A stretch of 64,000 nucleotides of DNA from Acidobacteriota bacterium. Lineage in GTDB: Bacteria; Acidobacteriota; Vicinamibacteria; Vicinamibacterales; CAVVIG01. The number at the start of each line of letters is the position of its first letter. The stretch's first letter is position 1. The position numbers were made by a program, and so were the translations under genes. The stretch is from contig JAFDVO010000005.1 of the NCBI GenBank assembly GCA_018268955.1, positions 1-64,000 on the forward strand, in the 5' to 3' direction. Below, piece after piece: positions 26,963 to 34,153 of this stretch. The notes under the pieces were generated by a model. It was not told where the DNA came from and did no database searches. It was given only the letters and a program-made list of their open reading frames with translations.

Positions 26963-28069
26963 ATGAACGGAATAGGTGTGTCTGCTGTCAACGCGTACAC
27001 GGCTCACCGGGAATGGGCGTCACGCCCACCCGACGAACGGTACGCCAGCGTTCAAGCTCTCTTCGAGGCGGCCCGCGCACGGCGCATCCGCACCGAAGAG
27101 CGCACCATCGAGACCGTCGCCGTCAGGACAGAAGCGGTCGGGGCTGACGCGCTCGCGCTACGCGACGCGTCGGGGCGCCAGGCCGCCCTCACGAACTGGA
27201 GCTTCGAGCAGCTCGCCGGCATAGCCGGGGCCCCGCCGAAGTACCTCCGAACGCTGCCCGCCGCGATCGCCTCCGATGCGATCAACTTCGGGCTGCACCG
27301 TCAACGTCGTGAGCAGCATCAGCTGCTCCTCGATCGCGACGACCCGTGGACCGTGCACGCCGTCACCTCGCCGAGGTACGCGCGTGTGCACCATGACGAG
27401 TTGACCGCGCGGGTGCTCGACCTCATGGCCCAGCATCCGGCCTGGTCCTTGCCGCTCGGCTACAAGGACGGCGTCTTCGGCGCTGAACGGGTTCCGTCTG
27501 GCGCCTACCTGGGAGATCGAGACATGTTCCTGTTCCTCGTGGACGGCAACCGCGATCTCGACGACCCCACCGACCCGTCGCATGCTGGCGTGTTCCGCGG
27601 ATTCATTCTCCGGAACAGCGACGTCGGTGCCGCCGCCCTCACCCTGGATGTGTTCTTGTTCCGCGCGGTATGCGGCAATCACATCATCTGGGGTTTCCAG
27701 CACGTGGTCGGCTTCCGGCGCCGGCACGTGGGAACGTCGATTCAGGACGAGTGGACCGCCTCTCTCGAGAGTGTCCGCGCAGCCCTGGATGCGGACGTCG
27801 CCGGCGATCGCCTCGTGCTCCTGCGGGCACAGTCCCAGGAACTCGGCTCGAATCGTGCGGCGGTGATCGAGACGGCGGTGCAGCGACTGGAGCTGTCGCG
27901 GAAGCACGCCGATGAGGCGTACACGCTCGCGGAGACGTTCGAGTCGAATCCTCGATCCGTCTGGGGCTACGTGCAAGGGCTCACGCGTTTGAGTCAGCGC
28001 ACACCCTGGCAGGACGGGCGCTTCACTCTCGATCGGGCCGCCAGCCGCCTCCTGACCACGGTCCACTAG
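26963..28069 (+). CDS. DUF932 family plasmid/phage-like protein
   Basis: 368 aa from the ATG at 26963 with AAGGAG 7 nt upstream. The stretch NWSFEQLAGIAGAPPKYLRT, the SPRYARVHHDEL region, LGDRDMFLFLVD, GVFRGFILRNSDVGAAALTL and VCGNHIIWG follow DUF932 proteins, which are common on plasmids and integrative elements and often lie near radC-type and anti-restriction genes. The molecular function of the family is not established. Length fits the family. Confidence 0.82.
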   Translation: MNGIGVSAVNAYTAHREWASRPPDERYASVQALFEAARARRIRTEERTIETVAVRTEAVGADALALRDASGRQAALTNWSFEQLAGIAGAPPKYLRTLPAAIASDAINFGLHRQRREQHQLLLDRDDPWTVHAVTSPRYARVHHDELTARVLDLMAQHPAWSLPLGYKDGVFGAERVPSGAYLGDRDMFLFLVDGNRDLDDPTDPSHAGVFRGFILRNSDVGAAALTLDVFLFRAVCGNHIIWGFQHVVGFRRRHVGTSIQDEWTASLESVRAALDADVAGDRLVLLRAQSQELGSNRAAVIETAVQRLELSRKHADEAYTLAETFESNPRSVWGYVQGLTRLSQRTPWQDGRFTLDRAASRLLTTVH

Positions 28070-28231
28070 GCCAGGTCATTCGCCGTTCGGGCTCAGCCCG
28101 CGGCACCCCAACCAACGCCACAGCGGACGCTGGCGCCACGCCACGTCCATCACCCGCCCCTCGCGACAGACCGTCGCGCAAGGTGGCCGCCTTCGCTCCC
28201 AGAGCCAGGCGCTCTGCCGGAGGTGTCTGCC

Positions 28232-28666
28232 ATGCGCGACGGATCCGCCCGCCAACGAGTCACGAAACCACAGTCACGCACCTGGACGCCGGAGCGCGTC
28301 GAGGCTCGACACTGGAGAGAGCGTCACCGCCTCGCTGTCCTTCAAGAGATGGCGGAGGGCGCACACGATCTCCCGTGGACGCGTCGGCTCGTCACCACCC
28401 TCCTCGACGAACTCCACGTCACTGACGAATTCGATCGACTCGTCGGTCCCGTCTCCCGCGTGCCCGTCAGCCAGTACCCACGGCTGATCGCCATCGCACT
28501 GCTCCTAAGTCACAGCTGGTCGCTCTACGACCTGTCACGCACAGGACAGCGCATCGGGCTCGGGTGCGGTCCGCTCCAAGTTGAACTCAACACCAACGGC
28601 TGCGATTGCGCACGACGACGGCGTCGTGCGTCCCGGGCGGCGCTCTCAGGGCCACGCCCGCACTGA
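28232..28666 (+). CDS. Small conserved protein, paralogue of the protein at 8002
   Basis: 144 aa. ATG at 28232 is preferred, because the GTG at 28223 overlaps the GGAGG site. The conserved helical part (RRLVTTLLDELHVTDEFDRL, then IAIALLLSHSWSLYDLS) matches the protein encoded at 8002-8388, at the other end of the conjugative element. The N-terminus is basic and includes RTWTPERVEARHWRERH. The C-terminal tail is Arg-rich and may be variable. Function unknown. Confidence 0.62.
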   Translation: MRDGSARQRVTKPQSRTWTPERVEARHWRERHRLAVLQEMAEGAHDLPWTRRLVTTLLDELHVTDEFDRLVGPVSRVPVSQYPRLIAIALLLSHSWSLYDLSRTGQRIGLGCGPLQVELNTNGCDCARRRRRASRAALSGPRPH

Positions 28667-28678
28667 AAGGAGTTCGTG

Positions 28679-29185
28679 ATGACTGCTTCCGTCCTTTCAT
28701 CGGCCTCGCCGCGCGGTCACCGCGTGCGCGAACTCGTCGTCGCCTACCGCTCGCTGCGCAACAGCGACGGCCGCGTCGTCGATGTGCCCGCCGTGGCGCT
28801 CAACAACCCACGGAACGCGGCGGCTGTCCTTGGCCCGCTGGTCGCCGATCAGGCCGTCGAGGTCTTCGGCGTCGCCTGTCTCTCCACCAAGCATCGCCTG
28901 CTCGCCTGGCATGTGCTCTCGCGCGGGACGCGCGACAGCACGCCAGTGTCCCTGCCGGACGTCTTCCTGCCCGCGTGTCTCACACCGGGCACGACCGGCG
29001 TGATGGTCGTTCACAACCATCCGAGCGGCGATCCCACCCCGAGTCCCGACGACGCGCGGCTCACGCTGCGACTGTGTGCCGCCGCCGACGTGCTCGATAT
29101 CGCGCTGCTCGATCACCTGATCGTCGGCGACGACGGCCGCTACTTCAGCTTTCACGAGAGCGGCCAGTTCACGAAGAGGACGTGA
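28679..29185 (+). CDS. radC: RadC-type JAB/MPN domain protein
   Basis: 168 aa, ATG at 28679 chosen by the AAGGAG spacing (6 nt) over the GTG 3 nt earlier. It has the metalloprotease-like JAMM motif VVHNHPSGDPTPSPDD near 110-125 and the end DHLIVGDDGRYFSFHESG. Compared with chromosomal RadC (about 225 aa) it lacks the N-terminal helix-hairpin-helix part, as is usual for plasmid- and prophage-borne copies. Biochemical activity of RadC proteins is not settled. It lies in the accessory block with DUF932. Confidence 0.88.
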   Translation: MTASVLSSASPRGHRVRELVVAYRSLRNSDGRVVDVPAVALNNPRNAAAVLGPLVADQAVEVFGVACLSTKHRLLAWHVLSRGTRDSTPVSLPDVFLPACLTPGTTGVMVVHNHPSGDPTPSPDDARLTLRLCAAADVLDIALLDHLIVGDDGRYFSFHESGQFTKRT

Positions 29186-29234
29186 CACATGCCCGCCGCT
29201 TCGACCTTCGCATTCTGTGGAAGTCCTCAGCCGC

Positions 29235-29293
29235 GTCAAGGCTTCGCTCGCTACGCTCGCCGCTCTGAGAGACAAGAGCGTCGCGGCCTTGAC
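29235..29293. repeat. Nested hairpins in the leader of the 29363 gene
   Basis: GTCAAGGC at 29235-29242 pairs with GCCTTGAC at 29286-29293, and CGCTCT at 29261 pairs with AGAGCG at 29275 inside the loop. It occupies the non-coding gap between radC and the next small gene. Confidence 0.5.
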
Positions 29294-29362
29294 CCGGCCT
29301 CGGCACTTCCCACGGAGGGCATCTATCGAAGCGGCGGGGGATCTCGAAGAAAGGAGAACCCC

Positions 29363-29731
29363 ATGAACGAACGGTCGCTCACACCCAACATCACGGTGAC
29401 GATCGGCCACCACACGCGAGTCTATTTCGCGTTCGTCACGACGGCACCGACCGAGCTCGACTCGCCGGCAACGGTCACGCTGCACGCGGCGACCTTCTCG
29501 GACGTCGTCAGCTTCGCGGCGGACGCGGTCACGCTCGACCACTGCCGTGCCCGGATGCCGGCGCGCCTGGTGCTGATCGACGCGATGGAGCTCGCCTGGC
29601 AGCGAGCCAAGTACCGCGGTCATCAGCACCCGCTGCTGGCGGCGGATACGAGGCTCGTCGGCCTCAACACGCTGCAGCACTGGCTCTGGCAACGGCTTCA
29701 AACCACGCCATCCAACCAGGTCGCTGCATGA
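29363..29731 (+). CDS. Hypothetical small accessory protein
   Basis: 122 aa from the ATG at 29363 with AAGGAG 6 nt upstream; a longer ORF from 29189 would translate the hairpin leader and is rejected. The N-terminal half is beta-rich (NITVTIGHHTRVYFAFVTTA, ATVTLHA) and the C-terminal half helical (ARLVLIDAMELAWQRAKYRG, TLQHWLWQRL). No known motif. It is part of the hairpin-separated accessory block. Confidence 0.6.
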   Translation: MNERSLTPNITVTIGHHTRVYFAFVTTAPTELDSPATVTLHAATFSDVVSFAADAVTLDHCRARMPARLVLIDAMELAWQRAKYRGHQHPLLAADTRLVGLNTLQHWLWQRLQTTPSNQVAA

Positions 29732-29757
29732 CTCGCACACACACGTTCGCGTCAACC

Positions 29758-29776
29758 GCTCGCCGAGGAGGCGAGC
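29758..29776. repeat. Hairpin upstream of the second SpoVG-like gene
   Basis: GCTCGCC at 29758-29764 pairs with GGCGAGC at 29770-29776 with a 5-nt loop (GAGGA), 18 bp before the start codon at 29795. It lies close to the ribosome site (AGGAGG near 29782) and could affect its use. Confidence 0.5.
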
Positions 29777-29794
29777 TTCTCAGGAGGTTCCATC

Positions 29795-30100
29795 ATGGTC
29801 GTCAAGATCGTTCCGAACGACAAAGCCAACCCGCCCGGCAAACTCGCAGATGCCGAGCTGCATTTCAACGACGGCGTACTCGACGGCTTGAAGCTGATCG
29901 GATTCGCCGTGTGGGAACGCCGCAGCGGTGGTGGCCGCAACGTCACGTTCCCGGCGCGTCAGTACTCGGTCAACGGTGAGCGCCGCAGCTTTGCGCTGCT
30001 GCGTCCGATCGCTGATGCGGCGTCACAGGAGCGCGTGCGCGATCTCGTGCTGCAGGCGTACGCCGAGTACGAGGAGACAGCCACAGAGGCCGCTTCGTAG
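29795..30100 (+). CDS. SpoVG-like small protein, copy 2
   Basis: 101 aa with AGGAGG upstream. It shares with the protein at 25184 the blocks GKLADAEL, LKLIGFAVWERR, NVTFPARQYSVNGERRSF and ALLRP, and ends in an acidic helix (VRDLVLQAYAEYEE). The two copies bracket the accessory block. The SpoVG-like fold is inferred from the strand-turn-helix pattern. As a nucleic-acid-binding candidate it might act during replication or establishment of the element. Confidence 0.66.
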   Translation: MVVKIVPNDKANPPGKLADAELHFNDGVLDGLKLIGFAVWERRSGGGRNVTFPARQYSVNGERRSFALLRPIADAASQERVRDLVLQAYAEYEETATEAAS

Positions 30101-30113
30101 AGAGGACACGGAG

Positions 30114-30141
30114 GGCGGACGTCACGGTTGTGACGTCCGCC
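30114..30141. terminator. Strong hairpin after the accessory block
   Basis: GGCGGACGTCAC at 30114-30125 is perfectly complementary to GTGACGTCCGCC at 30130-30141 with a GGTT loop. It lies 14 bp after a stop codon and before the recombinase genes, as expected of a terminator, although the following T-tract is weak. Confidence 0.6.
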
Positions 30142-30221
30142 TGTCTCCTACTGTGGCCAGACGACACACGCCCGGAAGCGGCGCAGACACTCGGCGAATC
30201 CCAGTCGCCACGGAGGTGGAT

Positions 30222-30371
30222 GTGTCGCGAGACACGGGGCTTGCATCGTCCGAAATGGATCCGCGGCTCGCTCAGGAATTGCTTGCCGAGTACTTCGGCA
30301 TCCTGCGAGAATGGTCATTAAGCGGTCGGTCTGATATCGGTCTGGCACCCGACGCGACGGAGCAACCATGA
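30222..30371 (+). CDS. Tiny ORF coupled to the integrase, candidate excision factor
   Basis: 49 aa from the GTG at 30222 with GGAGG 5 nt upstream; it ends in an ATGA overlap with the integrase start at 30368. The sequence is a short amphipathic helix (MDPRLAQELLAEYFGILREW) with a polar tail. Coupling to a serine recombinase is the setting in which recombination directionality factors can occur, but size and lack of a known motif leave this open. It may also be just a leader peptide. Confidence 0.45.
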   Translation: MSRDTGLASSEMDPRLAQELLAEYFGILREWSLSGRSDIGLAPDATEQP

Positions 30372-31909
30372 GTCGCCCTGGGCCCCAGACCAACCCCAAG
30401 ACCACACCTGAGCGGACGGCCGTCCTCTACGTCCGCGTCTCCTCGAAAGAACAAGAACAGGGGTTCTCGATACCGGCGCAGCGGAAGCTGCTGAGCGAGT
30501 ATGCCGCGCAACACGGCTTGAACGTGTTGCGCGAATTCGAAGACGTCGAAACGGCCAAACGGGCCGGTCGAACCTCCTTCAACGAGATGGTCGAGTTCCT
30601 CACGGCGACTGATGGGCCACGGCCGATTCTTCTCGTGGAGAAGACGGATCGCCTGTACCGCAATATCAAGGACTGGGTCACGATCGACTGCCTCGGAATC
30701 GAGGTGCATCTCGTCAAAGAAGGAGTCGTCCTCTCGCAGGATTCGCGGTCGTCTGAGAAATTCATGCACGGCATCCGGGTGTTGATGGCGAAGAACTACA
30801 TCGACAACCTTTCCGAGGAAGTTCGCAAAGGGATGCGCGAGAAGGCCGAACAGGGGCATTGGCCGACAGTCGCACTCGTCGGCTACGTCAACAATCTCGA
30901 GACGCGGCGGATAGAGATCGATCCAGTGCGCGGGCCTTTGGTCGCGAAGCTGTTTGAATGGTACGCGCAAGGCAACGTGTCGCTGAACGAGCTCAGGGCG
31001 CGCGCCTTTAGGGCCGGCCTGCTGCATCCGAGATCGGGCCGGCGGATGACGAAGTCGGAGATTCATCGCATTCTGCGCAACCCGTTGTACTACGGCGACT
31101 TCCTCTGGAACGGCAAGTTGTATCGCGGGGTTCACGAGCCCATCGTGTCGAAGCAGCTGTTCGATGCTGTCCAGGATGTGTTCGCCGGAGCGAATCGGCC
31201 GAAATACACGAAACATCGGCATGCATTCGCCGGGCTCGTGACCTGCGGTCGCTGCGGTTGTGCGATGACGGCCGAGATCAAGAAGGCGCGCTACATCTAC
31301 TATCACTGCACCGGATTTCGCGGCAGCTGCGGCAACACCTACATCCGCGAGGAGGACTTGTCCGGTCTGTTTGAGAACGTTGTCCGCCGGGTTCAGATCC
31401 CGTCGGAGATTGCGGACTGGATCGCCGACGCCCTACGCGCCAGCCAGGGCGACAAGGAGCGGTTCCACAGAACAGCCATCGGTCAACTGCAGCAGCGCTA
31501 CCTGGCGGTCCAGAACAAACTGGATCGCTCGTACGAGGACCGCTTGGCAGGCGTAATCACGGACGAGATGTGGTCGAGGAAGTCGGCGGAGTGGGAGGCG
31601 GAACTCGAGACGATCCGCCGAGAGACGGCGAAGCACGAGCACGCCAGCCACGACTACGCGGTGACCGGGTCGAAGATTCTAGAACTCGCGAAAAACGCCC
31701 ACAATCTGTTCATTCAGCAGAATTCGCAGGATCAAGCGCGCTTGCTGAAAACGCTGCTTTCGAACTGCACGTTCGATCGTGGAAGTCTTTCAGCTGCATA
31801 CAGAAAGCCGTTCGACATGCTCGTCGAAGGCAACGAAAACGGGAATTGGCTGGGAGGTAGGGATTCGAACCCCAATAATCGCGTCCAGAGCGCGATGTCC
31901 TACCGTTGA
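30368..31909 (+). CDS. Large serine recombinase (integrase)
   Basis: 513 aa. The resolvase domain (about 17-160) has YVRVSSKEQEQG with the catalytic Ser at 25 and EKTDRLYRN at 91-99. A recombinase domain follows (about 165-270, RILRNPLYYGDFLWNGK), then a zinc ribbon with Cys 293, 296, 314 and 321, and a coiled-coil helix (about 345-440). It should catalyse integration and excision of the element. The last 20 residues (494-513) are read from the antisense strand of the tRNA-Gln gene, so the present C-terminus is set by the chromosomal target and would change on excision. A 4-bp overlap links it to the tiny upstream ORF. Confidence 0.92.
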   Translation: MSRPGPQTNPKTTPERTAVLYVRVSSKEQEQGFSIPAQRKLLSEYAAQHGLNVLREFEDVETAKRAGRTSFNEMVEFLTATDGPRPILLVEKTDRLYRNIKDWVTIDCLGIEVHLVKEGVVLSQDSRSSEKFMHGIRVLMAKNYIDNLSEEVRKGMREKAEQGHWPTVALVGYVNNLETRRIEIDPVRGPLVAKLFEWYAQGNVSLNELRARAFRAGLLHPRSGRRMTKSEIHRILRNPLYYGDFLWNGKLYRGVHEPIVSKQLFDAVQDVFAGANRPKYTKHRHAFAGLVTCGRCGCAMTAEIKKARYIYYHCTGFRGSCGNTYIREEDLSGLFENVVRRVQIPSEIADWIADALRASQGDKERFHRTAIGQLQQRYLAVQNKLDRSYEDRLAGVITDEMWSRKSAEWEAELETIRRETAKHEHASHDYAVTGSKILELAKNAHNLFIQQNSQDQARLLKTLLSNCTFDRGSLSAAYRKPFDMLVEGNENGNWLGGRDSNPNNRVQSAMSYR

Positions 31910-31920
31910 ACGACCTCCCA
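31847..31920 (-). tRNA. tRNA-Gln (CTG)
   Basis: The minus strand folds as a full tRNA: acceptor TGGGAGG paired with CCTCCCA, D-arm, anticodon loop CTCTGGA with anticodon CTG, T-arm GGTTCGAATCC, discriminator G and an encoded CCA. The U1-A72 pair and G73 are glutamine identity elements. Its 3' end faces the conjugative element and overlaps the integrase ORF, so it is the integration target. The gene remains intact. Confidence 0.93.
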
Positions 31921-31958
31921 GCATGAAGGTCGAGCGCCTTGCGGCGGGTTGGACTTCG

Positions 31959-31989
31959 ATTATACCTGCCGGGCCGCCGCTCTGGTCAA
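31959..31989 (-). promoter_or_regulatory. Sigma70-type promoter of tRNA-Gln
   Basis: On the minus strand a consensus TATAAT lies at 31959-31964 and TTGACC at 31984-31989 with a 19-nt spacer. The first tRNA base is at 31920, about 39 nt downstream of the -10 box. Good match, slightly long spacer. Confidence 0.65.
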
Positions 31990-32110
31990 GACCTGATGGC
32001 CAGGCTCCTGCGCAGTGACTCATGGATCAGGGTTCGACACAGAAGGAAGACGCAGCGGCCCCTTCCTTCTGTTGTCTGGCCTTCAACGTCGTGCGTCGAC
32101 GAAACGTGGG

Positions 32111-32347
32111 TCAGCCCTCGGAGCCGCCCGCGGCGTTGCCGTCCCCTCCGGGTGAAGCCTTCGACTGCTGCTCGAGCTTGCGGCGATGGCTCGCCATGCC
32201 GCCCTTGCGCCCAGCTTCGCGTGCTTCCTCCGACGTCCACTCGTGGGCCGTGCCCTTCTGATGCGCAGCCTTGCCGCCCTTGCTGGCGATCTCACGCTGC
32301 TTGCTTCGGTCCATCGATGCGAATCCGCGATCCTCTTTGGCCACCAT
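32111..32347 (-). CDS. KGG-motif general stress protein (YciG-like)
   Basis: 78 aa from the ATG at 32347, directly after a GAGGAGG site; the GTG next codon would give better spacing. The protein carries the KGG repeats: REIASKGGKAAHQKGTAHEW and EEAREAGRKGGMASH. This family of small hydrophilic proteins is linked to stress and stationary phase. The tail is Gly/Ser-rich. It is a stand-alone gene between tRNA-Gln and gltX. Confidence 0.85.
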   Translation of the reverse strand: MVAKEDRGFASMDRSKQREIASKGGKAAHQKGTAHEWTSEEAREAGRKGGMASHRRKLEQQSKASPGGDGNAAGGSEG

Positions 32348-32580
32348 GTCCTCCTCGCACACACATGCGCCGTGGTGCACGCGTACGCTCGGGCTGCAAG
32401 TGCGATGCCGCGACAGGAGGACTAAGTTCAATGATGGCAACGACTTAGATGGAAATGTTTTTCCACCGACGGTAGTCGGGGACAGCGCGCGGCGGAAAAC
32501 CTTTTCCACGCGCGCGCAAGTGCGTACAGCGGCAGTGAGTTGGCGGCGGAAGCGGAATGCCGGTGTGCGGGCAAGCGCGA

Positions 32581-34047
32581 TCAGGCGCGTGCGGCCGCCC
32601 CACGCGCGATGGCTGCATGGACGCGCTGCCGGACCCGCTCGCGCCCAAGGAGCGAGGCGACCTCGAAGAGGCCCGGACTCACCGTTTTGCCAGTGAGCGC
32701 CACACGCATGGCATGGATGAGCGTTGCGGCCTTCACACCGCGTGCATCGGCCGTCGCACGCACGGCCGTTTCGATCGACACCGGATCGAACGTGTCGAGC
32801 TCCGCGAGCGCGGCGGACACGGCGGTCAGGTTGTCTCCGGCGCTGTCTGGCGCGAGATGCTTCTTCACCGCGACGTCATCCCAGTCCAGCTCGTCGCTGA
32901 AGAAGAAACGGCCGAGCGGCGCGTACTCGTCGAGCCGCTTCGCGCGGACCTTGAGCAGTTCCAGTACGGCGAAGAACCAGGCGTGCCGCTCTTCGAGAAG
33001 GTCGTCACTCCAGAGGCCGGCGGCCTCGAGCCACGGCTTGAGGCGGGTGGCGAGCTCGAGTGGCGACAGGCGGAGCATGTGCTGCTGGTTGAACCAGTCA
33101 AGCTTCTCCTGGTTGAACACGGCATTGCCGCCGCTGATACCGCGCAGGTCGAAGATTGCGGTCAGCTCGGCAGCGGTGAAGAGCTCGCGGTCGCCCGCGC
33201 CCGGAGACCAGCCGAGCAGCGCGAGGAAGTTCACCATCGCCTCGGGGAGATAACCCTGGCGCGCGTACTCCATCACCGACGTGGCGCCATGCCGCTTGCT
33301 GAGACGCTTCTTGTCGGGGCCAAGGATGAGCGGCACGTGCGCGAACTGAGGCACGGGTGCGTCCACCGCCCGGTACAGGAGGACATGCTTGGGTGTGTTC
33401 GAGATGTGATCGTCCCCCCGTACCACATGCGTAATCTTCATCTCCACATCGTCAGCCACGACCGAGAGGTGATAGGTCGGGTAGCCGTCTGAGCGAAGGA
33501 CGACGAAGTCCTCGATGTTGGCGTTGTCGAACACGATGTGGCCGCGTACGAGATCCTCGAACTCGGCGGAACCCGGCGGAACGAGAAAGCGAATGGCGTG
33601 CGGGCGCTGCTCCGCCTCGTAGGCCGCACGCGTCTCGTCGTCCAGCGAACAACAGGCCCGGTCGTACCGCCACGCGCCGCCAGCCGCTTCAGCTTCGGCG
33701 CGGCGCGCCTGCAGTTCCTCCGGCGTGCAGTAGCAGCGATACGCCTTTCCTTCCTCGACGAGCCGCTCCGCCATCGCGCGGTAGCTCTCCAGCCGTTCTG
33801 ACTGGAAGTACGGCGCGTACGGTCCATCGACCTTCGGGCCCTCGTCCCACTCGAGGCCCAGCCACCGCAGGCCGTCGAGGATTCCCTCGACCATTTCCGC
33901 CGACGACCGCTCCGCGTCCGTGTCCTCGATGCGCAGCACGAACACGCCGCCATGGCGGCGAGCGAAGAGCCAGTTGAAGAGCGCCGTGCGGGCGCCGCCG
34001 ATGTGGAGGTAACCGGTGGGGGACGGAGCAAAGCGGACACGGAACAT
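32581..34047 (-). CDS. gltX: Glutamyl-tRNA synthetase
   Basis: 488 aa class I synthetase. ATP-binding motifs are HIGG at 15-18 and KRLSKRH near 247-253; IEDTDAERS is the glutamate-pocket region. Cys 106 and 108 followed by Cys 132 and 133 can form the zinc site (numbering from the ATG at 34047; a GTG directly upstream is also in frame). It charges tRNA-Glu, and in bacteria lacking GlnRS also tRNA-Gln for later amidation. Its closeness to a tRNA-Gln gene is notable, but whether it is non-discriminating cannot be told from this window. Confidence 0.96.
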   Translation of the reverse strand: MFRVRFAPSPTGYLHIGGARTALFNWLFARRHGGVFVLRIEDTDAERSSAEMVEGILDGLRWLGLEWDEGPKVDGPYAPYFQSERLESYRAMAERLVEEGKAYRCYCTPEELQARRAEAEAAGGAWRYDRACCSLDDETRAAYEAEQRPHAIRFLVPPGSAEFEDLVRGHIVFDNANIEDFVVLRSDGYPTYHLSVVADDVEMKITHVVRGDDHISNTPKHVLLYRAVDAPVPQFAHVPLILGPDKKRLSKRHGATSVMEYARQGYLPEAMVNFLALLGWSPGAGDRELFTAAELTAIFDLRGISGGNAVFNQEKLDWFNQQHMLRLSPLELATRLKPWLEAAGLWSDDLLEERHAWFFAVLELLKVRAKRLDEYAPLGRFFFSDELDWDDVAVKKHLAPDSAGDNLTAVSAALAELDTFDPVSIETAVRATADARGVKAATLIHAMRVALTGKTVSPGLFEVASLLGRERVRQRVHAAIARGAAARA

Positions 34048-34153
34048 CACCCGATTTTAAGGCCTCGGGCTTCAGGCCCCGGGGCGGTTCGGCATCAGGG
34101 GCCGGAGACGATCGGCCTCGGACGTTGTGATGGGCTGCGTAGTCCCCTGACGT

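Larger units (their letters stand above)
8002..31850. mobile_element. Integrative and conjugative element (left end not resolved)
   Basis: The stretch combines a full P-type conjugative secretion set, coupling protein, RepB-like primase, plasmid-type accessory genes and a large serine recombinase that abuts a tRNA gene. The right junction is fixed within the tRNA-Gln gene (31847-31920), because the recombinase ORF continues into it. The left limit given is only the first gene sharing a paralogue with the element. Serine-recombinase sites often share just a few base pairs, so no duplicated tRNA end is expected, and the defence operon to the left could also be cargo. Confidence 0.7.

Noticed and set aside
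30148-30405. Minus-strand frame over the integrase start.
   Set aside because: No start signals, and it overlaps the well-supported integrase and its coupled tiny ORF.
31779-32018. A plus-strand frame across the tRNA-Gln gene containing a GIRTPI-like string.
   Set aside because: This kind of peptide is a known artefact of translating tRNA genes.
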